From an uncultured Clostridia bacterium (GTDB taxonomy: Bacteria > Bacillota > Clostridia > Oscillospirales > Oscillospiraceae): DNA of 64,000 nt. Each line of letters opens with the position of its first letter. Position 1 is the stretch's first letter. Shown piece after piece: positions 8,730-18,207 of this stretch. The stretch covers positions 8,590-72,589 of the forward strand of contig CALCRH010000222.1 of NCBI GenBank assembly GCA_937894515.1, given 5' to 3'. The notes under the pieces are model-generated. The model was not told the origin of the DNA. It was given only the letters and a program-made list of their open reading frames with translations, and did no database searches. Both the position numbers and the translations under genes were made by a program.

Positions 8730-10409
8730 ATGCTGGAAATGCTGCACATTGAGAATATTGCTATCATTGAAAGCACGGAGATCGCTTTTGAAAAGGGCTT
8801 CAATGCACTGACAGGCGAAACCGGCGCCGGCAAATCCATCGTGATAGATGCCATGAGCGCGGTGCTTGGTCAGCGCACCAGTCGGGACCTGATCCGCACC
8901 GGTGCAGAAAAGGCCTTTGTCAGCGCATGGTTTTCCGGTATTGCGCCGTCTTATTGTGAAGATTTGGGCTTTTCACCGGATGAGGACGGCAATCTGATGC
9001 TTCAAAGAGAGATTTTCCCCGATGGTAAAAATATCTGTCGTGTGGGAGGTCGCCCGGTTACGGTGGCGGCGTTGAAAGCGCTGGGCAATCGACTGCTGAA
9101 TATCCACGGTCAGCACGATGGGCAGCAGCTTTTAGATGAGGAGCAGCATCTCCTGTATTTGGATCGCTTTGGAAAAACAGAAAATAAGCTAAATATATAC
9201 GCCGAGAAGTATAAATACTTTACAGATATTCAGCGTAAAATCAATGCGCTGCAAATGGACGAAGCAGAAAAAGCAAGGCGAGTGGATACGCTGAAATATC
9301 AAATTGAGGAATTGGAGCGCGCAAAACTACATATTGGCGAAGAAGAGGAGCTGACAGCGCGGCGCAATCTGCTGCGAAATGGTGAAAAGCTGATTTCTGC
9401 GTTGACCGCAGCGGACTACCTGCTCAATGGCGATGATGCGGTCAACGGTTCCTTGAGCCAGATCAAGCAGGCGCAGGAGGCGCTTTCCGGCATTCGCACG
9501 CTGAACGAGGACTATGGCGCACTTTACCAGCGTCTGGCAGATCTATATAGTGAGCTGTATGATATTGCCGATACGGTGCGGGATAACAAAGATGCCTTTG
9601 ACTTTTCTCCGGCTGAGCTGGACGCGATGGAAAGTCGCCTGGATTTGCTGTATCGTTTGAAGAAGAAATACGGCGCCACGGTGGAGGATATGCTGTCGTA
9701 TCTGGAAAAGTGCCGTGCTGAACTGGCGGCTATCACCGATGCAGGAGACACACTGCTGCGTTTGGAAAAAGAATCGGCTGTTGCTGAAAAAGCGGCAAAA
9801 GAGGCGGCACAGGCTCTTTCAGAGGAACGACACGCGGCGGCTTTGTACTTGAGCGCGCAGATTTTAGAGGAATTGCGGCAGTTGGATATGGCGAAAATCC
9901 GCTTTGAAGTGGCTTTTACCGAAAAAGAGATGGATAGCAGCGGTATGGACGATGTGCGCTTCCTGATGTCCGCCAATGTAGGCGAGGAGCTGAAGCCCAT
10001 CAACAAGATCGCATCCGGCGGTGAGCTGGCGCGCATCATGTTAGCCATGAAGAACGTGCTTTCCGACCAGGATCAGGTTAATACCCTGGTCTTTGACGAA
10101 GTGGATACGGGTGTTTCCGGCAGAGCCGCACAAAAGGTAGCCGAAAAGATGGCCCGTATTTCCAGACACAAGCAGGTGCTGTGTGTGACCCATTTGCCCC
10201 AGCTTGCCGCCATGGCCGATACCCATTTTTCCGTGGAAAAAGGGGAGCGGGACGGACGGACATTTACCAATGTACAGCGGCTGGATCGGGAACAGCGCCG
10301 TTGTGAACTGGCGCGTCTGACCGGCGGCAGTCACATAAGCGAAACTTTGCTTCAAAGCGCAGAGGAACTTCTGCTGGAGGCAGAGACTTTCCGGAAAACT
10401 TTGGCTTGA
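8730..10409 (+). CDS. recN: DNA repair protein RecN
   Basis: A 559-aa SMC-like ATPase used in double-strand break repair. Walker A GETGAGKS is at residues 29-36, followed by a long central coiled coil (about 160-350). The ABC signature SGGELARI lies near residue 430 and Walker B VFDEVDTGVSG near 455. The ATG at 8730 follows AGAGGAGG; an upstream in-frame codon at 8685 lies inside argR. Its stop codon overlaps the -35 box of the tyrS T-box promoter. The spo0A and spoIVB genes that often follow recN are absent here. Confidence 0.94.
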   Translation: MLEMLHIENIAIIESTEIAFEKGFNALTGETGAGKSIVIDAMSAVLGQRTSRDLIRTGAEKAFVSAWFSGIAPSYCEDLGFSPDEDGNLMLQREIFPDGKNICRVGGRPVTVAALKALGNRLLNIHGQHDGQQLLDEEQHLLYLDRFGKTENKLNIYAEKYKYFTDIQRKINALQMDEAEKARRVDTLKYQIEELERAKLHIGEEEELTARRNLLRNGEKLISALTAADYLLNGDDAVNGSLSQIKQAQEALSGIRTLNEDYGALYQRLADLYSELYDIADTVRDNKDAFDFSPAELDAMESRLDLLYRLKKKYGATVEDMLSYLEKCRAELAAITDAGDTLLRLEKESAVAEKAAKEAAQALSEERHAAALYLSAQILEELRQLDMAKIRFEVAFTEKEMDSSGMDDVRFLMSANVGEELKPINKIASGGELARIMLAMKNVLSDQDQVNTLVFDEVDTGVSGRAAQKVAEKMARISRHKQVLCVTHLPQLAAMADTHFSVEKGERDGRTFTNVQRLDREQRRCELARLTGGSHISETLLQSAEELLLEAETFRKTLA

Positions 10410-10434
10410 CAAAGCATATATCATTCTCTATAAT
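10406..10434 (+). promoter_or_regulatory. Consensus promoter of the tyrS T-box leader
   Basis: TTGACA (10406-10411) and TATAAT (10429-10434) are separated by 17 bp, a perfect SigA match. The -35 box overlaps the recN stop codon. Confidence 0.85.
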
Positions 10435-10440
10435 AAGCCC

Positions 10441-10725
10441 AACAAAATTACATAGTTTTACTGTGATGATGGGAATCAGTAGGGTACTCATACCGCTGCA
10501 AAGAGAACCTCCGGTCGGGTGGAAGGAGGAGAGCGGCGAGTGCATGAATTACCTCCCGGAGCAGCCCTCTGAACGCCGTAAGGTCAGTAGGTCGTGTCGG
10601 GTTCGCCCGTTACAGCGATAGGGTATGTTTGTACCCAATGAGGCCGTAAATCGCGAGATTGCGGCAAATAGAGGTGGTACCGCGATATTTTGTCGCCCTC
10701 TGTCAATCCGGCAGAGGGCGTTTTT
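10441..10725 (+). promoter_or_regulatory. T-box riboswitch (tyrosine specific)
   Basis: This 365-nt gap between recN and tyrS holds a T-box leader. The hallmark T-box sequence AGAGGTGGTACCGCG lies at 10670-10684. The intrinsic terminator follows, with a 9-bp stem (10694-10702 with 10712-10720) and a T run. A TAC triplet at 10550-10552 in the GAATTACC context is a sensible specifier codon for tyrosine. Uncharged tRNA-Tyr pairing with the specifier and T-box should favour the antiterminator and switch tyrS on. Confidence 0.92.
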
Positions 10726-10774
10726 ATTTCGCTCTGCTGTCAATACTATGTATCGTAGAAAGGAAGAAAGCGAC

Positions 10775-12001
10775 ATGGGAATTTATGAGGAACTGGTGGC
10801 GCGTGGATTGATCGCACAGGTCACCAACGAGGAAGAGATCCGCGAAATGGTGAATAACGGCAAGGCCGTATTCTACATCGGCTTTGACTGCACCGCGGAC
10901 AGTCTGCACGTGGGACACTTTATGGCACTGTGCCTGATGAAGCGCTTGCAGATGGCGGGCAACAAGCCCATCGCCCTGATCGGCGACGGCACCACCATGA
11001 TCGGCGACCCCTCCGGCCGTACCGATATGCGTCAGATGCTGACCGAGGAGACGATCCAGTACAACGCCGAGTGCTTTAAAAAGCAGATGGAAAAGTTCAT
11101 CGACTTCTCTGACGGTAAGGCGCTGATGCTGCGCAACTCCGCCTGGCTCAAACCGCTGAACTATATCGAACTGCTGCGGGAAGTGGGCGGCTGCTTCAGC
11201 GTAAACAACATGCTCCGCGCCGAGTGCTACAAGCAGCGCATGGAAAAGGGTCTGAGCTTCCTGGAGTTCAACTACATGATCATGCAGTCCTACGATTTCT
11301 ACTATATGTTCCAGCACTATGGCTGTAATATGCAGTTCGGCGGCAACGACCAGTGGAGCAATATGCTGGGCGGTACCGAGCTGATCCGCCGCAAGCTGGG
11401 CAAGGATGCCCATGCTATGACCATCACTCTGCTTCTCAACTCTGAGGGCAACAAGATGGGCAAGACCGCCAAGGGCGCTGTGTGGCTGGATCCCAACAAG
11501 ACAAGCCCCTTTGAGTTTTATCAGTACTGGCGCAACATTGACGATGCCGATGTGCTGAAGTGCATCCGTATGCTGACCTTCCTGCCCCTGGAGGAGATCG
11601 ACAAGATGGACAAGTGGGAGGGCGCCCAGCTCAACGACGCCAAGGCAATTCTGGCCTTTGAATTGACCAAGCTGGTCCACGGCGAAGAGGAGGCCATGAA
11701 GGCAGAAGCATCTGCCAAGGCTTTGTTTGCCGGCGGTGGTGATGCCGAGAATATGCCAACCACCGAATTGACCAACGATGATTTCGGCGGCGGTGCAATC
11801 AACGTGCTTACCCTGTTGGTGAAGTGTGGCCTGGCCGCTTCCAACAGCGAGGCGCGCCGTCTGGTACAGCAAGGCGGTGTGACCGTTGGGGAGGAAAAGG
11901 TGAGTTCCATTGATACGACATACGGCTGTGAACAGTTCACCGGTGATGGCCTGATTATCAAGAAGGGTAAGAAGGTCTTCCACCGTGCCGTTCTGGTGTG
12001 A
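10775..12001 (+). CDS. tyrS: Tyrosyl-tRNA synthetase
   Basis: A 408-aa class I aminoacyl-tRNA synthetase. The HIGH-type motif is HVGH at residues 45-48, the KMSKS-type loop is KMGKT near 227-231, and a C-terminal S4 domain (about 345-405) binds tRNA. The ATG at 10775 follows AGAAAGGAAGAAAG after the T-box terminator; the longer open frame back to 10625 runs through the leader and is not coding. Codon use is strongly biased to C-ending codons, as expected for high expression. Confidence 0.96.
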   Translation: MGIYEELVARGLIAQVTNEEEIREMVNNGKAVFYIGFDCTADSLHVGHFMALCLMKRLQMAGNKPIALIGDGTTMIGDPSGRTDMRQMLTEETIQYNAECFKKQMEKFIDFSDGKALMLRNSAWLKPLNYIELLREVGGCFSVNNMLRAECYKQRMEKGLSFLEFNYMIMQSYDFYYMFQHYGCNMQFGGNDQWSNMLGGTELIRRKLGKDAHAMTITLLLNSEGNKMGKTAKGAVWLDPNKTSPFEFYQYWRNIDDADVLKCIRMLTFLPLEEIDKMDKWEGAQLNDAKAILAFELTKLVHGEEEAMKAEASAKALFAGGGDAENMPTTELTNDDFGGGAINVLTLLVKCGLAASNSEARRLVQQGGVTVGEEKVSSIDTTYGCEQFTGDGLIIKKGKKVFHRAVLV

Positions 12002-12018
12002 TGAGAACTGTATAAAAA

Positions 12019-12046
12019 CAGCGCCGCATTTGCGGCGCTGTTTTTA
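12019..12046 (+). terminator. Terminator after tyrS
   Basis: A 10-bp GC-rich stem (12019-12028 with 12031-12040) flanked by A and T runs. Confidence 0.85.
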
Positions 12047-12056
12047 TGGAAAAGTC

Positions 12057-12085
12057 TTGAAGAAGGTTCACATTTATACTATAAT
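12057..12085 (+). promoter_or_regulatory. Promoter of queA-tgt
   Basis: TTGAAG (12057-12062) and TATAAT (12080-12085) with 17-bp spacing. The predicted start near 12092 gives an unusually long leader of about 170 nt. Confidence 0.65.
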
Positions 12086-12091
12086 ACTTTA

Positions 12092-12263
12092 CAGTTTGTA
12101 AGAAACGAGCGAGAAGTTTGAAACAAGTTTCAAACTTCATTGAATAAAGTCAATTTTCTCGCCGCTGACGCGGCAACCGAAAACTATGGCACTTATATGA
12201 CCATTCCTTTTTATGGTTACTTTGTGCCTTATAGTGTGGCGGAAAGGAATGGTCATATAAATA
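12092..12263 (+). promoter_or_regulatory. Hairpin-rich leader of queA
   Basis: Three inverted repeats are seen: an 11-bp stem with a 4-nt loop (12113-12123 with 12128-12138), a competing 7-bp pairing (12109-12115 with 12156-12162), and a 17-bp perfect repeat (12194-12210 with 12243-12259) whose right arm holds the only ribosome-site-like bases (AAAGGAA) before the ATG at 12264. The structure could control queA translation, or be a palindromic repeat element. It does not resemble a preQ1 riboswitch that I can recognise. Confidence 0.5.
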
Positions 12264-13292
12264 ATGAAAACACATGATTTCTATTTTGATCTGCCGGAGG
12301 AACTGATTGCCCAAACTCCCATCCAGCGCCGAGACGCCTCACGGCTCTTGGTTTTGAATAAGACGACAGGGGCATGGGAGCATCGGCATTTTTACGATCT
12401 GCCGGACTATCTGCGTCCCGGTGATTGCCTGATTCTCAACGATTCCCGCGTCCTGCCGGCACGGCTTTTGGGCCAGCGTATGCCCGGTGGCGGTGCCTGT
12501 GAGGTTCTGTTGCTCATTGACAAGGGTGAGAAAACCTGGGAGTGTATTGTACGTCCCGGCAAGCATCTGCGTACAGGGGCAAAGGTCAGCTTCGGCAACG
12601 GAGAACTGACAGCCGAGATAACAGATGTTTTGCCGGACGGCAACCGACTGGTGAAGTTTGATTATGAGGGCATTTTCCTGGAGGTTTTGGATCGACTGGG
12701 AAAAATGCCGCTGCCGCCCTATATCAAAGAGGAATTGCAGGACAGAGAACGGTATCAGACGGTGTATTCCAAGGTGGTAGGCAGCGCAGCAGCTCCCACG
12801 GCTGGGCTTCACTTTACACCGGAGCTGTTGGAAAAAATCCGAGTGATGGGCGTAAATATCGGCTATGTGACTCTGCACGTAGGCCTTGGTACATTTAGGC
12901 CTGTAAAGGAAGAAGACATTACAGATCATGATATGCACAGCGAGTACTGTACAATACCACAGGAGACCGCAGACCTTATCAATACGACCAAAAAAAACGG
13001 TGGTCGCGTGATTTGCGTGGGAACAACCTCTTGCCGCACCGTGGAGAGCTGGGCAGAGGCAGACGGCACTGTGAAACCAAGCGCAGGCTGGACGAATATT
13101 TTTATCTATCCGGGGTACAAATTCAAAGTGCTGGATGGCTTGATTACCAATTTCCATTTGCCGGAGTCCACTCTTATCATGCTGGTATCTGCTTTGGCAG
13201 GGAGGGAGAACGTTTTGGCAGCCTATGCAGAAGCTGTGCGGGAGCGCTATCGTTTCTTCAGCTTTGGTGACGCCATGTTGATTCAGGAGTAA
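12264..13292 (+). CDS. queA: S-adenosylmethionine:tRNA ribosyltransferase-isomerase
   Basis: A 342-aa enzyme that transfers the ribosyl part of SAM to 7-aminomethyl-7-deazaguanine in tRNA, forming epoxyqueuosine. The family N-terminus ([15 protein letters not shown]), [15 protein letters not shown] near residue 172 and the C-terminal [12 protein letters not shown] are all present. It is 3 nt upstream of tgt, whose product inserts the precursor base, so the pair makes consecutive queuosine steps. Confidence 0.96.
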   Translation: MKTHDFYFDLPEELIAQTPIQRRDASRLLVLNKTTGAWEHRHFYDLPDYLRPGDCLILNDSRVLPARLLGQRMPGGGACEVLLLIDKGEKTWECIVRPGKHLRTGAKVSFGNGELTAEITDVLPDGNRLVKFDYEGIFLEVLDRLGKMPLPPYIKEELQDRERYQTVYSKVVGSAAAPTAGLHFTPELLEKIRVMGVNIGYVTLHVGLGTFRPVKEEDITDHDMHSEYCTIPQETADLINTTKKNGGRVICVGTTSCRTVESWAEADGTVKPSAGWTNIFIYPGYKFKVLDGLITNFHLPESTLIMLVSALAGRENVLAAYAEAVRERYRFFSFGDAMLIQE

Positions 13293-13295
13293 ACG

Positions 13296-14432
<1,137 letters not shown>

Positions 14433-14507
14433 ATATTGGAAATACTATTGCCAAAGAGAAAAGAATTTTGTATAATGACACCATAATTTGAAAAGGAGAC
14501 TACACTT

Positions 14508-14945
14508 ATGATTTTTTCTGCAAATGCTGCCGGTGCAGCCGGTGCCGGTGCACAGGGCGGTACCTCTACGATCCTGATGATCGTTGTCATGATTGCTATT
14601 TTCTACTTCCTTCTGATCCGTCCTGAGAACAAGCGCAAAAAGGAAGCCGACAATATGCGAAGCAGCCTGAAAAAGGGCGACTGGATTACCACGATCGGCG
14701 GTGTATACGGCAAGGTTGTCAGCATTACAGACCGCACCGTGGTCATCGAGACCAGTGAAGATCGCGTGCGCGTGGAATTTGTAAAGAACGCTATCGGTCA
14801 GGTCGGCACTCTGGATCAGCAGGAAGCTGCCCAGAAGAAGAGCAGCAGAATCGGCAAGAAGGACAAGGCCGCAGAAGAGCCGGCAATTCCCGAGGAAGTT
14901 CCCACCGAGGAAGCAACTGCTGAGGCACCCAAAGACGGCGAGTAA
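14508..14945 (+). CDS. yajC: Preprotein translocase subunit YajC
   Basis: A 145-aa single-pass membrane protein: a short Ala/Gly-rich N-terminus, one transmembrane helix (about residues 20-40) and a conserved cytoplasmic YajC domain (residues 45-105, with LKKGDWITTIGGVYGKV). An acidic Glu/Ala/Pro tail follows. YajC accompanies SecDF in the Sec holotranslocon. secD and secF, which usually follow, are not here. It has its own leader with AAAAGGAG before the ATG. Confidence 0.92.
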   Translation: MIFSANAAGAAGAGAQGGTSTILMIVVMIAIFYFLLIRPENKRKKEADNMRSSLKKGDWITTIGGVYGKVVSITDRTVVIETSEDRVRVEFVKNAIGQVGTLDQQEAAQKKSSRIGKKDKAAEEPAIPEEVPTEEATAEAPKDGE

Positions 14946-14965
14946 GCACAAGATATTCATAAAAG

Positions 14966-15008
14966 AAACCTCTCCCAATATACTGGAAACAGTATTGGGG
15001 GAGGTTTT
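14966..15008 (+). terminator. Terminator after yajC that contains the next gene's ribosome site
   Basis: The arms AACCTCTCCCAATA and the complementary GGGGGAGGTT, with a small internal bulge, are followed by six T. The 3' arm includes GGGGGAGG, correctly spaced for the ATG at 15012. Confidence 0.75.
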
Positions 15009-15011
15009 TTC

Positions 15012-15437
15012 ATGGAAAAATGGATAGGAAAACAAACATGGATCGGACTCGTCGCAGCGCTGATTCTTTTGCTTGCCGGCATTGCGATCGGCGCCTTTCT
15101 GTTGGAACACGATGTTCTGTCGCCGCAGTCACAAGCCTTTTATTTGACGGCGGTAATCGGTTGTTCCGCATTCACAGGGGCTTTTATCGGTGCTAAGGGG
15201 AACGATCACCATTTGCTGCGCGCGATGATCGTATGTGCGCTGCTGTATCTGCTGTTCTGGGCAGCAACACTATGCAGCGACTGTGCAGTGGTATTTGATA
15301 AGGGTGCTATTCAAAAAACAGGAGCAATATGGGGCGGCGGCATCTTGGCAAGTTTATTGATTCCCAGAAAAAAGAAGCCAACGCGTGCAGCAAAGCGGAA
15401 AGGGAAACAAGGACACAAAAGAGGAAGCAGTTGGTGA
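15012..15437 (+). CDS. TIGR04086/YrzE-like small membrane protein
   Basis: A 141-aa protein with four hydrophobic segments (about residues 9-30, 43-62, 68-88 and 104-121) and a strongly basic Lys/Arg tail (121-141). Length, topology and position next to yajC fit the TIGR04086 family of unknown function found in Clostridia. Translation must start behind a ribosome site that lies in the 3' arm of the preceding terminator. The family match is from memory of topology and context, so moderate confidence. Confidence 0.6.
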   Translation: MEKWIGKQTWIGLVAALILLLAGIAIGAFLLEHDVLSPQSQAFYLTAVIGCSAFTGAFIGAKGNDHHLLRAMIVCALLYLLFWAATLCSDCAVVFDKGAIQKTGAIWGGGILASLLIPRKKKPTRAAKRKGKQGHKRGSSW

Positions 15438-15794
15438 CATAATGCGATGATATGGTAATAATCACTAAAATGGGATTTTTTGGAAATATTATTTACATCG
15501 ATTTATGTAAAATCCGGGATTGGAAACAGATCTGAATTATTTCAAGATGTTGTGCGGTAATTATTACTATTTACAATATATCGGACAATGTGACCTTACG
15601 GAATGCAATTTCCTGCCAAAGTAAACAAAGTTAACATAATGTTGTTAACATAACAATTTGACATAATTGACAAAAATTTGCAGATTTCGGAAAAAGCCTT
15701 GCGAATTTGGCAAAATTGCCCTATAGTAATGTCTGCACGATTATATTCTAATGCTTGGACTTGCCTCATAGTATCATTTGAGGTGAGAACGAGT
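15438..15794. promoter_or_regulatory. AT-rich regulatory gap before the spoIIM-like gene
   Basis: 357 nt with no gene. It holds a direct 10-bp repeat GTTAACATAA (15630-15639 and 15644-15653), each beginning with the palindrome GTTAAC, then two TTGACA boxes without matching -10 boxes. The best promoter is TTGCGA (15699-15704) with TATAGT (15722-15727) at 17-bp spacing. A CATAGTAT near 15766 resembles a SigE -10 box, but no good -35 partner is present. Confidence 0.5.
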
Positions 15795-16379
15795 ATGAAA
15801 CCGCGCAGAAAATCAGCCGCACACACCGGCACGCATTTTGAATTTCGGCGCATTGCGCTTTTGAGCGTATTTTGTGCAATCGGAATACTATTTGGTTGTC
15901 TGGCGGTACATTCTGTTTCTTCACAGGCTGTTCAACAATTAACGGTATATTTCGATGCCTATCTCAAATTGAAGCATGGTAAGCCGACAATATCGGCGTT
16001 TGTTATTTCGGCTGCTGTATATTTTCGCGGCATTGTGCTGTTACTTCTATTCAGCTTCAGCACCATTGGCATGTATGCTGTTCCGCTGATTTGTGGAATT
16101 CAAGGCTTTGGGTTGGCATTTGCCATTGCGTTATTTGTACAATGTACAAACGTCAGTTTTTTTGCTGTCTGCACTTTGTTTCTATTGCGATGTGTATTGC
16201 TTCTGCCAACTATGCTGTATGGGGGCAGTATGGCAATGGTTTCTTCCATCCATGGGAAAGACGGACACGGCAAGGACTTTTGGAGATGCTTTGGCATCTG
16301 TGCTTTTGTTTTATGTTTCGGTGCTTTATCAGAGGTCATTGTTGTGCCGAAAATATTTGCGGCCGTTCTTGCGGCATGA
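15795..16379 (+). CDS. SpoIIM-like membrane protein
   Basis: A 194-aa protein with a basic N-terminus (MKPRRKS) and about five hydrophobic segments. The fold order resembles stage II sporulation protein M: a first helix near residue 22, a soluble stretch with YFDAYLKLKHGKP, then four helices. In Bacillus, SpoIIM forms the DMP complex with SpoIID and SpoIIP for engulfment, and spoIIM lies close to xerD (ripX) as here. The ATG at 15795 follows GAGGTGAGAA; the open frame extends upstream without a ribosome site. Similarity is distant, so spoIIM itself is not assigned. Confidence 0.6.
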   Translation: MKPRRKSAAHTGTHFEFRRIALLSVFCAIGILFGCLAVHSVSSQAVQQLTVYFDAYLKLKHGKPTISAFVISAAVYFRGIVLLLLFSFSTIGMYAVPLICGIQGFGLAFAIALFVQCTNVSFFAVCTLFLLRCVLLLPTMLYGGSMAMVSSIHGKDGHGKDFWRCFGICAFVLCFGALSEVIVVPKIFAAVLAA

Positions 16380-16403
16380 TTTTATAAAGAGAGGAGTGTG
16401 AGT

Positions 16404-17291
16404 GTGAAAATGGATTATGTAGCAGACTTTCGCCGGTATTTGACGGATGAAAAGCATGCATCCGAAAATACACTCAGCTCCTACCTGCGTGATATCAATC
16501 AGTTTAAGCTCTGGTTGGAAGAATCTGCCTCTTTAGACTTGGCAAAGGTGGATCGGCCCATTGTGGAGGATTATCTTCACTACATGGAGCGTATTGGTAA
16601 ATCTCCTGCAACCATTACGCGGAGTACGGCTTCGTTAAAATCTTTTTACGGATATTTATTTGATAATGGCATCATCTCCGCAAACCCGGTAAAGGCTGTT
16701 TCCACTATCAAAGTAGAGCGAAAATATCCGGAGATCCTGACCAACAAAGAAGTGGAGCTGTTTCTGGAGCAGCCAAAGTGTGTAGATGAAAAAGGCTTCC
16801 GGGATCACGCCATGCTGGAACTGCTCTATGCCACCGGTATCCGTGTTTCCGAGCTGATCGGCCTGAACTTGGACGATGTCAATTTGACGCTGGGCTTTGT
16901 ACGCTGTACCAGTCACGGGAAAGAGCGTATCATTCCGCTATATCAAACAGCTGTCCGTGCTTTGCAGGACTATCTGCAGGAAGTACGCCCCCGTCTGATC
17001 GCCGATGAGAACGAGTTGGCTTTCTTCGTCAATATGGACGGTGAGCGCATGAGCCGGCAAGGGTTCTGGAAGATCATCAAGTACTATCAGGCAAAAGCAG
17101 GTATCGAAAAGGAAATTACCCCTCACATGCTCCGCCACAGCTTTGCGGTTCATCTGCTGGAAAATGGTGCAGATCTCCGTTCCATTCAGGAAATGCTGGG
17201 ACATGCGGATATTTCCTCTACCCAGATGTATACGCATATTATCAAAAAAGGCCTGAAAGACGTGTATAACAAGGCGCATCCCAGAGCATAA
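16404..17291 (+). CDS. xerD: Tyrosine recombinase XerD
   Basis: A 295-aa site-specific recombinase that resolves chromosome dimers at dif with XerC. It has an N-terminal SAM-like core-binding domain (about residues 3-88) and a catalytic domain with R147, H241, R244, H267 and the nucleophile Y276. GTG at 16404 is 7 nt behind GAGGAG; a GTG at 16398 is too close to the site. The gene follows the spoIIM-like gene, as in Bacillus. A second Xer-type recombinase lies at 37162-38199. Confidence 0.92.
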   Translation: MKMDYVADFRRYLTDEKHASENTLSSYLRDINQFKLWLEESASLDLAKVDRPIVEDYLHYMERIGKSPATITRSTASLKSFYGYLFDNGIISANPVKAVSTIKVERKYPEILTNKEVELFLEQPKCVDEKGFRDHAMLELLYATGIRVSELIGLNLDDVNLTLGFVRCTSHGKERIIPLYQTAVRALQDYLQEVRPRLIADENELAFFVNMDGERMSRQGFWKIIKYYQAKAGIEKEITPHMLRHSFAVHLLENGADLRSIQEMLGHADISSTQMYTHIIKKGLKDVYNKAHPRA

Positions 17292-17293
17292 GG

Positions 17294-17324
17294 AAATGGA
17301 CGGTCAAATGACCGTCCATTTTTA
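17294..17324 (+). terminator. Terminator after xerD
   Basis: A 13-bp inverted repeat (17294-17306 with 17309-17321) running into T residues. Confidence 0.8.
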
Positions 17325-17336
17325 TGTAATTTTCAC

Positions 17337-17367
17337 TTGACTCTGACGCTGCGTTATAGTGTATCGT
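17337..17367 (+). promoter_or_regulatory. MerR-type promoter with 19-bp spacer
   Basis: TTGACT (17337-17342) and TATCGT (17362-17367) are 19 bp apart, the over-long spacing that MerR-family activators correct. An imperfect dyad TGACGC-T-GCGTTA lies in the spacer, suggesting autoregulation by the gene that follows. Confidence 0.5.
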
Positions 17368-17390
17368 AGTTTTATCGGGAGGTGATAGGC

Positions 17391-18101
17391 ATGAAAACCG
17401 TAAAAGAAGTCAGCACGCTCACCGGTGTCAGTGTGCGCACACTACACCACTACGACTCCATCGGATTATTGAAACCCACACGGGTAACTGAGGCGGGCTA
17501 TCGGCTGTATGACGATGCAGCACTGCGCCGCTTGCAGACCATTTTATTCTATCGAGAACTACAATTCCCTTTGAAAGCGATTGGAGAGATCCTGGACAGT
17601 GAGGACTTTGATGCGGCTGAAGCCCTGTCCCAGCAGATCAAGTTACTGGAATTGGAGCATAATCGGTTGGGAGATTTGATCGCCTATGCCCGCGAATTAC
17701 AAGAGAAAGGTGTAAAAATAATGGACTTTACAGCATTTGAAACAGCAAAAATTGAGAGTTATAAAGACGAAGTAAGAGAGCGTTGGGGGAGAACAAAGGC
17801 TTATCAGGAGAGCGAAGCACGGGAGACAAGCGCCAATGCACCGCAGGAGATGATGGATATCTTCAAACGGTTTGGGCAAATGTGCCATCTGCCGCCGGAG
17901 AGTGAGCCGGTACAAACACTGGCCGCGGCGTTGCAGCAGCACATCACCGACAACTACTATACCTGCACCAAGGAGATCTTTCGTGGCCTGGGCGAGATGT
18001 ATGCGGACGATGAAAGATTTCGCCAAAATATCGATAAAGCAGCAGGCAAGGGAACAGCCGCCTTTGCCAGCCGCGCGATTGCGATTTTCTGTCAGGAATG
18101 A
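17391..18101 (+). CDS. MerR family regulator with TipAS-like effector domain
   Basis: A 236-aa regulator. The N-terminal MerR DNA-binding domain (residues 1-70, VSTLTGVSVRTLHHYDSIGLLKP) is followed by a dimerising coiled coil (about 75-110). The C-terminal domain (about 118-236) resembles TipAS, the thiopeptide-binding domain of Streptomyces TipA. In such proteins drug binding activates transcription from 19-bp-spaced promoters. It stands alone between terminators, with no obvious efflux target, so the ligand and regulon are unknown. Confidence 0.85.
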   Translation: MKTVKEVSTLTGVSVRTLHHYDSIGLLKPTRVTEAGYRLYDDAALRRLQTILFYRELQFPLKAIGEILDSEDFDAAEALSQQIKLLELEHNRLGDLIAYARELQEKGVKIMDFTAFETAKIESYKDEVRERWGRTKAYQESEARETSANAPQEMMDIFKRFGQMCHLPPESEPVQTLAAALQQHITDNYYTCTKEIFRGLGEMYADDERFRQNIDKAAGKGTAAFASRAIAIFCQE

Positions 18102-18109
18102 ATTGAGAT

Positions 18110-18146
18110 CGGTTTCCCCCGGGAATGTGCGGGGAAACCGTTTTTC
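18110..18146 (+). terminator. Terminator after the MerR gene
   Basis: A 10-bp stem (18110-18119 with 18131-18140) followed by five T. Confidence 0.8.
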
Positions 18147-18149
18147 TTA

Positions 18150-18178
18150 TTGCACTTTTCGGTTCAATTTGCTATAAT
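18150..18178 (+). promoter_or_regulatory. Promoter of ruvCAB
   Basis: TTGCAC (18150-18155) and TATAAT (18173-18178) with 17-bp spacing, immediately after the preceding terminator. Confidence 0.7.
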
Positions 18179-18207
18179 GAAACAACAGTACGATATGGAG
18201 GCGATTT

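Noticed and set aside
10724..11983. 419-codon minus-strand open frame opposite tyrS
   Set aside because: Antisense shadow caused by the strong third-position C/G bias of tyrS; no start signal.
12092..12263. preQ1 riboswitch before queA
   Set aside because: The compact preQ1 aptamer pattern is not visible, and the leader is dominated by long perfect inverted repeats instead.
15745..15773. SigE promoter for the spoIIM-like gene
   Set aside because: CATAGTAT is near consensus, but the nearest ATATT lies 19 nt away instead of 14-15; kept only as a remark.
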